Positions 40,630 to 50,018 of a DNA stretch of 64,000 nucleotides are shown here, piece after piece; the stretch's first letter is position 1, and every line of letters starts with the position of its first letter. The notes under the pieces are model-generated. The model saw only the letters and a list, made by a program, of their open reading frames with translations. It made no database searches and had not been told where the DNA came from. This stretch comes from Secundilactobacillus mixtipabuli (lineage in GTDB: Bacteria > Bacillota > Bacilli > Lactobacillales > Lactobacillaceae), in NCBI RefSeq assembly GCF_002217925.1, contig NZ_BCMF01000006.1:62001-126000 (forward strand). Direction: 5' to 3'. Position numbers and translations under genes: made by a program.

Positions 40630-41358
40630 TTACAAATTGACGGTGATGGCTGCTGGGGCTTTAGCAACTGGCTGCCCCGAGTTATTAAAGCTGCCCGAAA
40701 ATTTCACCTGTAGCTGGCGAACCTTAAACGTAGTAGGACCAACGAGAACCATTGCTGAAAAGGTCCGGGCACTGTTAGCGTTAATGGTCTGTCCAGCACT
40801 AGGATCGCTAATACCATTGGAAGAAATGGTTCTTGAATCGTTCAGACGGATGCTTTGAATTCCATCAATTTTGACGGCATGGCTCAAAGTGTTTTTAACG
40901 GTGAACTTAACTTGTAAGGTTTGGTAGGGATTGGGAAGCTGACCAATATTGAACGCTTGCTGAGCCATTTGCAGGGCCCGTTTGGTTTTTGCGCTATTGC
41001 TGAATCGTTTAGCATCGGTCACCTGATAGCTGAGCCCTTGGCTGGCAGTTTGCTGATTGAGTGGTTTGTTTTGAGCCAAGGTTAATTTAGTTCCCGCCTG
41101 ATCGTAAGCAAATTGGCCGGGATAGGAGAGTAGTCCTGACTTTTGATAATTTTGGTTAGCTTTTTCTGAACTTGGGACCTTGTAAGGCTTCATGGTTGCT
41201 TGGTCAGAAGCTGCTTGTTCGGGCCTCTTGACCTGTTGGCTCGATGAAGCTGCTGAACTAGATTGAGACTGTTTGTTTGATTTTGCATGCCCGCCACAGC
41301 CAGTTAAAATTAGACCGGCAATTAAAACGGCGGTTAGCATAAGATGTTTAGATTTCAT
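40630..41358 (-). CDS. Predicted lipoprotein of unknown function
   Basis: Secreted lipoprotein of 242 residues with a lipobox LTGC (Cys21) after a short hydrophobic signal. A Ser/Gln-rich linker (about 25-60) follows, and the C-terminal half (about 150-240) is beta-rich and looks like a DUF4352-type immunoglobulin-like fold, with VKFTVKNTLSHAV and FSGSFNNSG. No catalytic motif. ATG at 41358 follows GGGGGATC on the minus strand. It is 12 nt downstream of the next gene in the same direction (41371-41637), so they probably share a transcript. Confidence 0.8.
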   Translation of the reverse strand: MKSKHLMLTAVLIAGLILTGCGGHAKSNKQSQSSSAASSSQQVKRPEQAASDQATMKPYKVPSSEKANQNYQKSGLLSYPGQFAYDQAGTKLTLAQNKPLNQQTASQGLSYQVTDAKRFSNSAKTKRALQMAQQAFNIGQLPNPYQTLQVKFTVKNTLSHAVKIDGIQSIRLNDSRTISSNGISDPSAGQTINANSARTFSAMVLVGPTTFKVRQLQVKFSGSFNNSGQPVAKAPAAITVNL

Positions 41359-41370
41359 ATGAAGATCCCC

Positions 41371-41637
41371 CTATTTAAATAAGAGCCAGTGCCCCGATTG
41401 GCGAAAGCCATAAAGCCGTTCGCCGTTAGCGTTAAAGATGATTAATTGCTGATTAAAGTGAGTGGCATGCTGGCGAAAGCTTGCAATAGTTAATGGCGTC
41501 TGAGTGGCTGAATGGAGTAAAAACTGTTGTTCAGAACTCGACAGATTAGAAATCGGCGTAATTGGATCAGTATCAAGACCTAAAGTTAAAGTTGGATCTA
41601 ACTGGTGGATTAACGTTATCAATTCTTCTAGGCGCAA
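41371..41637 (-). CDS. Small protein of unknown function
   Basis: About 88 residues from a TTG at 41637; no family recognised. It begins with a helix (RLEELITLIHQLDPTLTLGL), has no cysteine and ends FRQSGHWLLFK. I prefer TTG 41637, 8 nt after AGAGGGAG, because the first ATG (41661) lies inside a TATAAT (41665-41660) on the same strand, which with TTAACT upstream makes a plausible promoter. It is expected to be co-transcribed with the lipoprotein gene below it and may work with it; this is positional inference. Confidence 0.6.
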   Translation of the reverse strand: MRLEELITLIHQLDPTLTLGLDTDPITPISNLSSSEQQFLLHSATQTPLTIASFRQHATHFNQQLIIFNANGERLYGFRQSGHWLLFK

Positions 41638-41858
41638 GTTTTTCACTCCCTCTAATATCATTATACCTTATCTTTTTTCCCATAAGTTAACTGAACCACT
41701 TTACTTATTCATCGTCCAACATAATGAATTTCAGCCAAATAATCAAACAATCGGCCGTCGAATCTGATACAATTATAGGGTTGGGATCCGTTTTAAAAAG
41801 GACCAGATCACACCAGCTGAGATGTTCGGTGCAAGATAGATAGAAAAGGACGACAGAT

Positions 41859-42797
41859 ATGCAAATTGAATTTTTAGGTACCGGTGCCGGTTCCCCAGGA
41901 AAATTTAGGAACGTCAGCAGTTTAGCACTACGGTTACTAGAAGAACGCAATTCCATCTGGCTGTTTGATGCCGGCGAAGGTACTCAGCAACAGATTCTGA
42001 GAACAACGATCAAACCACGAAAAATCGATAAAATATTTATTACCCACTTACATGGTGACCATATTTTTGGCTTGCCAGGTTTATTAAGCAGCCGATCCTT
42101 TCAGGGCGGTAACGATAAGTTAACCATTTACGGTCCAAAGGGGATTCGTAATTTTGTTTTAACCAGTTTAAAAGTTTCCGAAACCAAGTTATCGTACTTC
42201 ATTGATTTTGTGGAACTATCTGGTGGTGGTGAAATTTTTAAAGATGATAAATTCACCGTCTATGCTGAACATTTGGATCATAAGATTGAAACCTTTGGCT
42301 ACCGGGTAGAAGAACGGGATCATCCAGGTGAACTCATGGTTGATAAACTCCGAGAAGATAACGTGCCATCAGGGCCAGTTTATGGGCAGTTAAAGGCGGG
42401 TAAGACCGTTACTTTACCAGATGGTAGAGAAATCAATGGGCAAGACTACATTGGTCATGCACAAAAGGGACGGATAGTTGCCATTTTAGGTGATACTCGT
42501 AAGACTGCTAACAGCTACAAACTAGCTGAAAACGCGGATGTTTTGGTTCATGAAAGCACCTTTGCTAAGGATGAAGCGGCCATGGCGCATAGTTATTACC
42601 ACTCCACTAACGTTCAGGCGGCTAATATTGCCAAGACATCTCACGTCGGCCGGTTATTACTAAACCATATTTCAGCTCGTTACAATGGCAAGCTGGCCCG
42701 TGAGTTAGAAAAACAGGCACAAGCTGTCTTTAGCCGTAGCAAAGTTGTGAAGGATTTTGATATCATTGATATTCCGTTTGATAAAGAACGGGAATAG
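41859..42797 (+). CDS. rnz: Ribonuclease Z
   Basis: Metallo-beta-lactamase-fold endonuclease (312 aa) that trims the 3' end of tRNA precursors lacking an encoded CCA. The full zinc motif [13 protein letters not shown] is present, with His63, His65, Asp67 and His68, and the [14 protein letters not shown] and LLNHISARY motifs. ATG 41859 follows AAAGGACG. The tRNA-Ser gene at 46097 has no encoded CCA, which fits the need for this enzyme. It is 11 nt before the LapA gene. Confidence 0.95.
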   Translation: MQIEFLGTGAGSPGKFRNVSSLALRLLEERNSIWLFDAGEGTQQQILRTTIKPRKIDKIFITHLHGDHIFGLPGLLSSRSFQGGNDKLTIYGPKGIRNFVLTSLKVSETKLSYFIDFVELSGGGEIFKDDKFTVYAEHLDHKIETFGYRVEERDHPGELMVDKLREDNVPSGPVYGQLKAGKTVTLPDGREINGQDYIGHAQKGRIVAILGDTRKTANSYKLAENADVLVHESTFAKDEAAMAHSYYHSTNVQAANIAKTSHVGRLLLNHISARYNGKLARELEKQAQAVFSRSKVVKDFDIIDIPFDKERE

Positions 42798-42808
42798 GGG
42801 GCTATTCA

Positions 42809-43153
42809 ATGAAACGTCAAGGAAAAGTGATCATTGCGATTCTACTCGTTATTTTGATCGCCATTTTTTCGGTCATGAATACTGAATCAATACCGGTTCA
42901 TTTTGGCGTTACCACCGTTTCATGGCCATTAGTGTTGATTTTACTAGTGGCTATTTTTCTTGGTGCCATTTTGATGTTTTTATTTGCGACAATTTCAAAC
43001 TTTCAAAATAAACGAACCATTAAGCAGCAGGCCGAACAGATTCAAGCGTTAAAAACACGTTTAGACGAAATTAAGCCAACTGACGGCCAATTGGCTCATA
43101 GTGAAAAAGTCGATTCTAGTCAATCAGAAGTGAAGGATGATGACCATGATTGA
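42809..43153 (+). CDS. LapA/DUF1049-type membrane protein
   Basis: Small membrane protein (114 aa) with two transmembrane helices in the first 65 residues and a charged cytosolic coiled tail (KRTIKQQAEQIQALKTRLDEI). It matches the lipopolysaccharide-assembly protein A domain family, which in Gram-positives has no LPS role; function here is unknown. It sits between rnz and recJ, overlapping recJ by 8 nt, so the three genes are likely one operon. Confidence 0.83.
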   Translation: MKRQGKVIIAILLVILIAIFSVMNTESIPVHFGVTTVSWPLVLILLVAIFLGAILMFLFATISNFQNKRTIKQQAEQIQALKTRLDEIKPTDGQLAHSEKVDSSQSEVKDDDHD

Positions 43154-45476
43154 AGCACATTATGATTGGCAAGTAAAAAATGTTGATCAGCCAAGTGAAG
43201 CGGCCTCGCAGTTAGCTAATTCACTGTCAATTGAACCGATGGTCGCCCAAATCTTGCTGAATCGTGGCTATGATACTGAGGCTAAAGCCACGCAATTTTT
43301 ACAGCCCGATTTATCCCAGCTGCATGATCCAATGACCATGCATGATATGGAAAAGGGTGTCGAGCGCATTCAAACGGCGGTTGCTAATGGTGATCACATT
43401 ACGATTTATGGTGATTATGATGCTGATGGCGTCACCAGTACGTCAATTTTGTACGAAACCCTCGATCAAATTGGGGCTAATGTTGATTACTTTATTCCAA
43501 ATCGGTTTGTGGATGGCTATGGTCCCAATGTTGCTGCTTTTGAGCGCTTAATTGAAAATGGTACCCAGTTGATTGTGACCGTGGATAACGGGGTGGCTGG
43601 TAACGACGCCATTGCCCGTGCCAACGAATTAGGTTGTGACGTGGTGGTCACCGATCACCATGAGTTGCCTGATAAATTGCCGGATGCGTACGCCATTATT
43701 CATCCGCGCCATCCAGAAGGCCAGTATCCCTTTGGTGGCTTATCAGGCGCTGGCGTGGCCTTTAAAGTGGCAACCGCATTGTTAGACGAAATTCCGCAAG
43801 AAATGTTGGATTTAGCCGCAATTGGCACGGTTGCTGACCTCGTACCCCTGGTTGATGAGAACCGTGTTTTAGTGACGGCTGGCCTGCAGTTACTTTCTCA
43901 AACGGACCGGTTAGGTTTAGTTGCGCTCATTAAAGAAGCAGGGATTGCGCCAGAACGAATTGACGAACAGTCAATTGGCTTTGGAATTGCGCCACGACTG
44001 AACGCTCTGGGGCGTTTAGATGACGCTGCACCCGCCGTGGAATTATTGACCACATTGGACGAGGAGCGAGCTGAAAAGCTAGCCTCATTGACTGAAAAAC
44101 AGAATAAGTATCGGCAAAAGCTGGTTGCTGACATTAGTCAAGTTGCCTTGGCTCAAGCGCAAGATGAAGCACACCGAAACCACCCAACCATGCTCATTAC
44201 AGGCAAAGGTTGGCATGAAGGTGTATTGGGAATCGTTGCCAGTAAAGTTGTCGAAGCTACTGGGAAACCAACGGTGGTCCTCGATGTGAATGCCGAAAAT
44301 GGTACGGCAAAAGGTTCCGGCCGAAGTGTTGAAGGCTTTAACCTGTTTGAGGCTTTTGACGGCCAGCGAGATTTGCTGGTTAATTTTGGTGGGCATGCAG
44401 CTGCGGTGGGGATGACCGCAAAAGCTGACCAGCTGAGTCAGCTCCAAGCTGGTTTTGATCAAGCAGCTATTGATCAGAATTTAGCCGATCAACCGAAAAC
44501 GCCTTTAAAGGTTGCTTCGGAAATGGCTGTTGGAGATGTATCTGAGAACCTTTACAATCAGCTGCGTCAGTTAGCACCGTTTGGGACTGATAATCCGGTC
44601 CCAATGTTTGTGTTTAAGCCAACTGCAGTGAAAAATGTAAAAGCCATTGGGGCTGACGGCAAGCACCTGAAGTTTCAGTTAGCTGACCAAAATCATCAAC
44701 TCAATGCCATTGATTTCGGTGCTGGTGATTTAGCACCCGTATTGCAAAGTGCGCCGCAACAAGTCGAAGTCGTTGGTCAGATAGAAACTAATGTTTGGCA
44801 AGGCCGAACGTCCATGCAGGTCATGGTAAAAGATCTGGCAGTCGCTGGACTAATCATTAGCGATCAACGAACGCAAAAGTTACGCTCTGAAATATTTCAG
44901 GATGCCAATGCCACTTACGTTTTCTTTAACCAACGCCTTTATGAAAAATTGCAGCCACAAATTCCGGCGACAGCCAGTTCATGGTTGCTATCGGATGCTA
45001 AACGGTTAGGTAAGGTTCAGACACCAACCGTGTATTTAGTGGATTGTCCAGCACAAATAACTGACTTAAAGGTGGCGTTAAGTGCGATTAAAGCTGATCA
45101 AATTGTCACTTATTTCTATTTAAATGAAAGTCATTACCTTTTGGGGATGCCAGATCGCTCACAATATGCTAAACTGTTTAGGTTCGTTAAAACGCATCAT
45201 GATGTGGATGTCTCCCATCGCCTAAATGAGTTGGCGAAGTATTTACAAATCGTCCCGACTCAGTTAGTCTTGATGTTGCAGATTTTTCGTGAGCTAGACT
45301 TTGTGACCATTGCTAATGGCAAGCTGAATGAAGTTAAACAACCAGCTCATCGTCAGATAACTGACGCACCAAGTTACCAAAAACGACAACAGCAAATTGA
45401 AACTGAAAAACAACTATTGTATAGCGAAACAGCCGACTTAAAGTCACTGTTGACCTCGCTAATTGCACAAGATTAA
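43146..45476 (+). CDS. recJ: Single-stranded-DNA-specific exonuclease RecJ
   Basis: 5'-3' ssDNA exonuclease (776 aa) of recombination and repair. DHH motifs are visible: [12 protein letters not shown], the DNGVAG loop, and [12 protein letters not shown]1 appears as [15 protein letters not shown] with [11 protein letters not shown]-terminal extension of about 200 residues is typical of Firmicutes. ATG 43146 is 8 nt after GAAGGA (43132-43137), so I use it instead of the ATG at 43137. The start lies within the end of the LapA gene. Confidence 0.95.
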   Translation: MIEAHYDWQVKNVDQPSEAASQLANSLSIEPMVAQILLNRGYDTEAKATQFLQPDLSQLHDPMTMHDMEKGVERIQTAVANGDHITIYGDYDADGVTSTSILYETLDQIGANVDYFIPNRFVDGYGPNVAAFERLIENGTQLIVTVDNGVAGNDAIARANELGCDVVVTDHHELPDKLPDAYAIIHPRHPEGQYPFGGLSGAGVAFKVATALLDEIPQEMLDLAAIGTVADLVPLVDENRVLVTAGLQLLSQTDRLGLVALIKEAGIAPERIDEQSIGFGIAPRLNALGRLDDAAPAVELLTTLDEERAEKLASLTEKQNKYRQKLVADISQVALAQAQDEAHRNHPTMLITGKGWHEGVLGIVASKVVEATGKPTVVLDVNAENGTAKGSGRSVEGFNLFEAFDGQRDLLVNFGGHAAAVGMTAKADQLSQLQAGFDQAAIDQNLADQPKTPLKVASEMAVGDVSENLYNQLRQLAPFGTDNPVPMFVFKPTAVKNVKAIGADGKHLKFQLADQNHQLNAIDFGAGDLAPVLQSAPQQVEVVGQIETNVWQGRTSMQVMVKDLAVAGLIISDQRTQKLRSEIFQDANATYVFFNQRLYEKLQPQIPATASSWLLSDAKRLGKVQTPTVYLVDCPAQITDLKVALSAIKADQIVTYFYLNESHYLLGMPDRSQYAKLFRFVKTHHDVDVSHRLNELAKYLQIVPTQLVLMLQIFRELDFVTIANGKLNEVKQPAHRQITDAPSYQKRQQQIETEKQLLYSETADLKSLLTSLIAQD

Positions 45477-45493
45477 AGGAGTTGCTATTTAAA

Positions 45494-46012
45494 ATGACGA
45501 TTGATTTAAAGAAGTACATTGCTACGGTGCCGGATTATCCTGAGCCCGGTGTAATGTTCCGTGACATCTCACCATTGATGTCAGATGGTGAAGCTTACCG
45601 TTACGCAACTGATCAACTGGTTGACTATGCTCGTAGTAAGAACGTTGACATGGTGGTTGGACCCGAAGCACGTGGTTTCATTGTGGGTTGCCCAGTGGCC
45701 TATGAACTGGGTATTGGGTTTGCACCGGCTCGTAAAGAAGGTAAGTTACCTCGGGAAACAGTCAAAGCAACTTATGATCTTGAATATGGCAAGTCTGCCC
45801 TTTATTTGCACAAAGATGCTATCAAACCGGGCCAGCGAGTATTAGTAACCGATGATTTACTGGCTACCGGTGGGACAATCGGTGCAACCATTGATTTAGT
45901 CGAAGACTTAGGTGGCATCGTAGTTGGGACTGCCTTTATTATTGAATTGAAGGATCTTCATGGCCGAGATAAGATTAAAGGTCACGACATCTTTAGCTTA
46001 ATGGAATACTAA
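45494..46012 (+). CDS. apt: Adenine phosphoribosyltransferase
   Basis: Purine salvage enzyme making AMP from adenine and PRPP; 172 residues. The PRPP-binding motif is [13 protein letters not shown], with [12 protein letters not shown] and the flexible loop [23 protein letters not shown] 45494 follows AAAGGAGTTG (45475-45484); the TTG at 45482 is within the ribosome site. It lies 17 nt from recJ, the usual recJ-apt pairing in Bacilli, so it is probably co-transcribed. Confidence 0.96.
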   Translation: MTIDLKKYIATVPDYPEPGVMFRDISPLMSDGEAYRYATDQLVDYARSKNVDMVVGPEARGFIVGCPVAYELGIGFAPARKEGKLPRETVKATYDLEYGKSALYLHKDAIKPGQRVLVTDDLLATGGTIGATIDLVEDLGGIVVGTAFIIELKDLHGRDKIKGHDIFSLMEY

Positions 46013-46049
46013 GAAGCAAATGAACACGCTAAATAATAACAACTGATAG

Positions 46050-46077
46050 TTGCAAGTTTTCTCAGGTTTGTTATAAT
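46050..46077 (+). promoter_or_regulatory. tRNA-Ser promoter
   Basis: TTGCAA (46050-46055), 16-nt spacer, TATAAT (46072-46077) with TG before it, 20 bases before the tRNA start. Confidence 0.85.
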
Positions 46078-46096
46078 TATTTAGTGTGTTACTTAT

Positions 46097-46184
46097 GGAG
46101 AGTTGGCAGAGTGGTAATGCACCGGACTCGAAATCCGGCGAACCGGCTTATACCGGCGCGCAGGTTCAAATCCTGTACTCTCCT
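46097..46184 (+). tRNA. tRNA-Ser, anticodon CGA
   Basis: Acceptor arms GGAGAGT (46097-46103) and ACTCTCC (46177-46183) pair fully. The D-arm is GCA/TGC, the anticodon stem is CCGGA/TCCGG with loop CTCGAAA, giving anticodon CGA (reads UCG), and a long class II variable arm carries a CCGG/CCGG stem. The T-arm is GCAGG-TTCAAAT-CCTGT. No CCA is encoded. The discriminator is T (46184); bacterial tRNA-Ser usually has G73, so this is unusual. Confidence 0.95.
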
Positions 46185-46199
46185 TAAATGTTTTTCAAT

Positions 46200-46244
46200 A
46201 GCTCGTCATATCTAGCTAAAAGGCTGATATGACGGGCTTTTTAG
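46200..46244 (+). terminator. Terminator after tRNA-Ser
   Basis: AGCTCGTCATATC pairs with GATATGACGGGCT (one G-T), followed by TTTTTA. Confidence 0.9.
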
Positions 46245-46594
46245 CTTATAAATTTTCAATAGCAAGCATTTATAAACTAGTTTTGGTTGTCCAGGAGGTT
46301 GTCTAGTTTGATGGAAAATTTCGCGGACAACCCAAATATTTAGTCAAACGCTCTCCAAGGTGAGAATGCACATATATTGAGCGGTGTTCGCATCCAAAAA
46401 AATGTACCTCTTTATGCAGAAAATCGATGGTATTTTTAAGTGGCTAAATTTCTTGATGCTCCCGTTTCATTAAATAAATTTTATAATATATCACATCTTT
46501 TATATGGAATATAACAACAGTTCGTACCGGTTACCAATTTCACAAGATTGTGTCTATTCAATGGAATGACTGGGTTATCAAACAAATATTTTTT
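46245..46594. other. AT-rich gene-free region with inverted repeats
   Basis: About 350 bases with no reading frame that has a ribosome site. It contains GGTTGTCC (46285-46292) with its inverted copy GGACAACC (46325-46332), and AAACTAG / CTAGTTT inverted around the first. These look like remains of a mobile element end or a cis element, but I cannot match them to a known insertion sequence. It lies beside a tRNA 3' end, a usual landing site for integrases; no integrase is present. Confidence 0.35.
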
Positions 46595-46832
46595 GTGTTA
46601 AAAATCACAATAAAGCTATAATGATTAAGTGTCTAGTACCAATTTTTTGATACTATAAACTATTTTATAAAAAAGGCTTGTAATTGATCTTAGCATTTAG
46701 TAGAATGCTAGTTGTACTTTCTTTCGAAATACAATTCTCAACTACAGTTATTGACGTCGGTCCACTACACCCGGCATCAAAAAAGAGCGGTAAATGCCTC
46801 TTCCATAACGGAGGCGTTTACCGCTCTTTTAT
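46593..46832 (+). ncRNA. Candidate small RNA between tRNA-Ser and the SDR gene
   Basis: TTGTGT (46593-46598), 18-nt spacer, TATAAT (46617-46622) face into a region with no open reading frame. Two hairpins follow: TAGCATT/AATGCTA (46691-46710) and TTGTA-TTTC/GAAA-TACAA (46712-46734). A strong terminator lies at 46781-46830. Transcript of about 200 nt. Transcription is inferred only from these signals; the terminator could serve the SDR gene on the other strand alone. Confidence 0.4.
46781..46830. terminator. Terminator between the candidate small RNA and the SDR gene
   Basis: AAAAGAGCGGTAAATGCCTC (46781-46800) pairs with GAGGCGTTTACCGCTCTTTT (46811-46830) over nearly its full length, loop TTCCATAACG. 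It can act on both strands. Confidence 0.93.
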
Positions 46833-46851
46833 TCAAATTGGTTGATAAACT

Positions 46852-47586
46852 TTAAATCATCTGTGAAGCAGGTCTTAATAAGACTTCGTTAATCGCAACG
46901 TCGGCTGGTTGGTCGATAGCGTAAGCAACGGCATTGGCCACGTCTTCAGCTTTTAAGCCATTTTCTTTTTCCTGTTTTTCGGTTTGAGCCCGTTGTTTAG
47001 GATCACTAATGGTACTGAAAAGTTCGGTATCAACGGCACCTGGCGAAATCATTGTGGTTTTAATATGGTTGGCCACTTGTTCTTGACGCAAGCCATCCAT
47101 AATTGCCTGAATAGCATATTTGGTGCCGGCGTACACTGCCGTACCCGGATGAACCACATGGCCGGCGACCGAGTCAGTGGTGATGATTTGCCCGCTTTTT
47201 TGTTTGATCATGGTTGGCAGAACGGCTGCAATGCCATACAGGACACCCTTAATGTTGACATCAATCATCCGTTCCCATTCATCGACTTTCAGTTCGGCCA
47301 ATTTCGAAATGGGCATTAGCCCCGCATTGTTGTAAAGGACGTCTACCCGTTGGAAGTTATCGATTGCTAGCTTAACCAGACTGGCAACGCTGCTTCGATC
47401 AGTGACATCGGTTTCTTGGAACAGCACATTTCCGTTTGGAAACTGATCGGCGATTGCTCGTAAACGATCGACACGACGAGCACCAATCACAACTTTAGCA
47501 CCAGATTGAGCTAATTTTTCTGCGGTTGCCCGGCCAATGCCACTAGAAGCACCCGTAATGACAACAACTTTATTCTTGATTGTCAA
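46852..47586 (-). CDS. Short-chain dehydrogenase/reductase (SDR)
   Basis: NAD(P)-dependent oxidoreductase of 244 residues. The cofactor motif is TGASSGIGRATA, followed by NNAGLM, the catalytic Ser near TTDSVAG and the YxxxK as YAGTKYAI. The Arg residues ARRVDR after beta2 suggest preference for NADP(H). Substrate is unknown; the family includes serine and 3-hydroxy acid dehydrogenases. Start is TTG at 47586, with AAAGGAG at 8 nt on the minus strand. It is divergent from the MDR gene. Confidence 0.87.
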   Translation of the reverse strand: MTIKNKVVVITGASSGIGRATAEKLAQSGAKVVIGARRVDRLRAIADQFPNGNVLFQETDVTDRSSVASLVKLAIDNFQRVDVLYNNAGLMPISKLAELKVDEWERMIDVNIKGVLYGIAAVLPTMIKQKSGQIITTDSVAGHVVHPGTAVYAGTKYAIQAIMDGLRQEQVANHIKTTMISPGAVDTELFSTISDPKQRAQTEKQEKENGLKAEDVANAVAYAIDQPADVAINEVLLRPASQMI

Positions 47587-47667
47587 AATACCAACTCCTT
47601 TTTGATTACTATTTTTATTTTAACATTATTTATTCATCTGGAGTCAGGGGGTGTTGCGGCGAGTGCC

Positions 47668-47698
47668 TTGACTTCAACCGTACTCTAACTGATATACT
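47668..47698 (+). promoter_or_regulatory. MerR-type promoter of the alcohol dehydrogenase gene
   Basis: CCTTGACTTCAAC (47666-47678) holds a near-ideal -35 TTGACT (47668-47673), then 19 nt and TATACT (47693-47698). A spacer of 19 bp instead of 17, with a partial repeat ACTTCAAC / ACTCTAAC in it, is what MerR-family regulators act on. No MerR gene is in the window. Confidence 0.6.
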
Positions 47699-47761
47699 GA
47701 TAATGGATTTTTAATGATCTTCATAAAGAGGTCAAATGGATATTGAGAGGGGATTATTTTA

Positions 47762-48799
47762 ATGAAAACAACAGTATTTGAAAAAGTGGGTCAAGTCGCT
47801 ATCGAAAATGTGGATAAGCCAACCATTCAAGCTGAAGATGACGTGATCATCAAAGTCGTTAGAACCTGCGTTTGCGGATCTGACTTATGGGCTTATCGAG
47901 GCTTGGAAGATAAAGATGATCATTCTATCAACTCGGGTCATGAGGCAATCGGCATTGTGGATTCAGTTGGGGGTAACATAACGACCGTGAAGCCGGGCGA
48001 CTTTGTGATCGCGCCGTTTACTCACGGATGCGGCCATTGTGCAGCATGTTTAGCTGGTTTTGACGGTGACTGTCAGAGTCATGATGATAACTTCAGTAAC
48101 GGCGTTCAATCAGAGTACGTCCGCTTCCAACATGCTGACTGGGCGCTGATCAAGGTACCAGGGCAGCCCAGTGATTATAGCGATGAAATGTTGAATTCAT
48201 TGTTGAGCCTTGCAGATGTCATGGCAACCGGTTATCATGCGGCACGAGTAGCTAACGTAACAACGGGTGATACAGTTGTGGTCGTTGGTGATGGTGCCGT
48301 TGGTCTCTGCGGCGTAATTGCTGCTAAAATGCGCGGGGCTAAACGAATTATTGCGATGAGCCGGCATGAAGACCGTCAAAAATTGGCGACTGAATTTGGC
48401 GCAACGGACATTATTGCTGAACGGGGCGACGAAGCCGTTGAAAAGGTGATGGCGTTGACGAATAACGCGGGTGCCGATGCCGTATTGGAATGTGTCGGGA
48501 CTGAACAGTCCAACGACACGGCCATGAAGGTGGGCCGCCCAGGTGCGATTGTTGGTCGTGTGGGCTTGCCTCATGAACCTAAAATGGATATGGCTAATTC
48601 CTTTTATAACAATACGATTATTGCCGGTGGTCCAGCTTCAGTAACGACCTATGATAAGCAAACGCTATTAAAAGCGGTACTCGATGGGGACATTCATCCT
48701 GGTAAAGTCTTTACGAAAGCATTCAGTTTGGATGACATCGATGAGGCTTATCAAGCAATGACAAAGCGTGAAGCCATTAAGTCATTAATTATTGTTTAA
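47762..48799 (+). CDS. Zinc-dependent alcohol dehydrogenase (MDR family)
   Basis: Medium-chain dehydrogenase of 345 residues. Catalytic zinc ligands are seen in CVCGSDLW and GHEAIGIV, and the structural zinc Cys quartet in GCGHCAACLAGFDGDC. The Rossmann motif is VVGDGAVGLCG. The substrate is unknown; alcohols, aldehydes or glutathione/thiol adducts are possible. ATG 47762 follows GAGAGGGG. Its promoter has MerR-type spacing, so it may answer to electrophile or oxidative stress. Confidence 0.88.
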   Translation: MKTTVFEKVGQVAIENVDKPTIQAEDDVIIKVVRTCVCGSDLWAYRGLEDKDDHSINSGHEAIGIVDSVGGNITTVKPGDFVIAPFTHGCGHCAACLAGFDGDCQSHDDNFSNGVQSEYVRFQHADWALIKVPGQPSDYSDEMLNSLLSLADVMATGYHAARVANVTTGDTVVVVGDGAVGLCGVIAAKMRGAKRIIAMSRHEDRQKLATEFGATDIIAERGDEAVEKVMALTNNAGADAVLECVGTEQSNDTAMKVGRPGAIVGRVGLPHEPKMDMANSFYNNTIIAGGPASVTTYDKQTLLKAVLDGDIHPGKVFTKAFSLDDIDEAYQAMTKREAIKSLIIV

Positions 48800-48825
48800 T
48801 TTAAAATTCTATCAAACAGTCAGTA

Positions 48826-48868
48826 AAAGGGTCAGCAAACACTCATTCGAAGTGCTTGCCGGCCCTTA
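48826..48868. terminator. Terminator between the convergent MDR and AKR genes
   Basis: AAGGGTC-GCAA-CACT pairs with AGTG-TTGC-GGCCCTT with three small bulges, T-rich on the + side. Confidence 0.8.
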
Positions 48869-48883
48869 TTTTTTATTTATCAA

Positions 48884-49831
48884 TTATGACTCATTCATGC
48901 TATGTTCCCAACTACCCTGAGTATTCACGTGTGCCTGGTCTGCCAATGATTCTAGTGATTTCATGTCAGCTGACGCCAATTTGAGTGAAATGGTGTTTTT
49001 AGTGTCAGCAATGTAATGCTGTTTGGTTACACCAATAATGGGCGTGGTTCCTTTTTGGATGACCCACGCGGTTGCGATATCAGCCACTGCAACGTGATAT
49101 TGGCCAGCAAGTTTAATCATCTTTGCCAATAATTCGTTCAGCTTTGGCAACATTGGGTTGTAGGTTCGTGCCCGGTTACTGTCACCTTCAAATGGGTGGG
49201 TAGCATCATGCTTACCGGTCAAAACGCCCTGTTCCAAGACCATGTAAGGGAAGAATGTGATGTTGTTTTGGTGGCAGTAATCTAGGATGCCAGTCTCCTC
49301 GGATTGTCGATGGAGCAGGCTAAAATGATTTTGCACGGCATCAAGTTGGACGCCACCGGCATTTAAAATTTCTCTAGCCCGCTTGATTTGCTTCAAATTG
49401 TGATTGGACACACCAACATGCTTAACCAAACCGGCTTTGACCAATGGGATGATCAGCGGCGTCCATTTTTCAACCCCCTCGGCGTTATGGATCCAGTAGA
49501 GGTCAATGTAGTCCGTATGCAATCGTTTCAAACTGTCGGCCAGCATGTCAGCCACTGGATTATCTCCTGTTCCGGCAAACCGCGGTGTGAATTTTGTGGA
49601 TAGAAAATAGTCATCACGAGGATATGCTTTCAAACAGTTTCCCAGAATTGTTTCTGAAGAACCTTGGCCGTACGCAGCAGCTGTATCCCAAAGATTTAAC
49701 CCATTTGCCATAGCTGAATCAACTACGGCTTGCAAATCAGTTTGCGTTAAGTGATGACCAAAAACTTGATCACCGCCGTTTACTCCTGATCCCCAAGACC
49801 AGGTCCCAAGTGCTACTTTTGCATCAAACAT
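48884..49831 (-). CDS. Aldo/keto reductase
   Basis: NADPH-dependent reductase of 315 residues with a TIM-barrel fold. The catalytic tetrad is visible: Asp49 and Tyr54 in WDTAAAYGQGSSE, Lys80 in LSTKF, and His in YWIHNAEG. The C-terminal AKR signature is seen as VAWVIQ-like ATAWVIQKGTTPIIGV. The likely role is reduction of aldehydes or ketones, substrate unknown. It is divergent from the MFS transporter gene with a 187-nt gap. Confidence 0.88.
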   Translation of the reverse strand: MFDAKVALGTWSWGSGVNGGDQVFGHHLTQTDLQAVVDSAMANGLNLWDTAAAYGQGSSETILGNCLKAYPRDDYFLSTKFTPRFAGTGDNPVADMLADSLKRLHTDYIDLYWIHNAEGVEKWTPLIIPLVKAGLVKHVGVSNHNLKQIKRAREILNAGGVQLDAVQNHFSLLHRQSEETGILDYCHQNNITFFPYMVLEQGVLTGKHDATHPFEGDSNRARTYNPMLPKLNELLAKMIKLAGQYHVAVADIATAWVIQKGTTPIIGVTKQHYIADTKNTISLKLASADMKSLESLADQAHVNTQGSWEHSMNES

Positions 49832-50018
49832 AATAAGCCTTCTTTTTTAATATAATAGTGATGTTCGTCATTAATTATGCTGAAAGAAGCGCCGAAAAGC
49901 AACTTTGATGTCTTAATGAATTGGGCAAAATTTGAGAAGCTATGATTGATGTCATCGAAAGGAAATTGCGGTATACTGCCCGTGAAATAAGTCGGTGTAG
50001 AGAGACAGGAGGGCTGAT

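Noticed and set aside
46245-46594. Prophage or IS at tRNA-Ser
   Set aside because: There is no integrase, transposase frame or clear direct repeat of the tRNA end; only small inverted repeats remain.
48197-48574. 125-codon minus-strand frame in the MDR gene
   Set aside because: No ribosome site; the plus-strand gene has a full set of zinc motifs.
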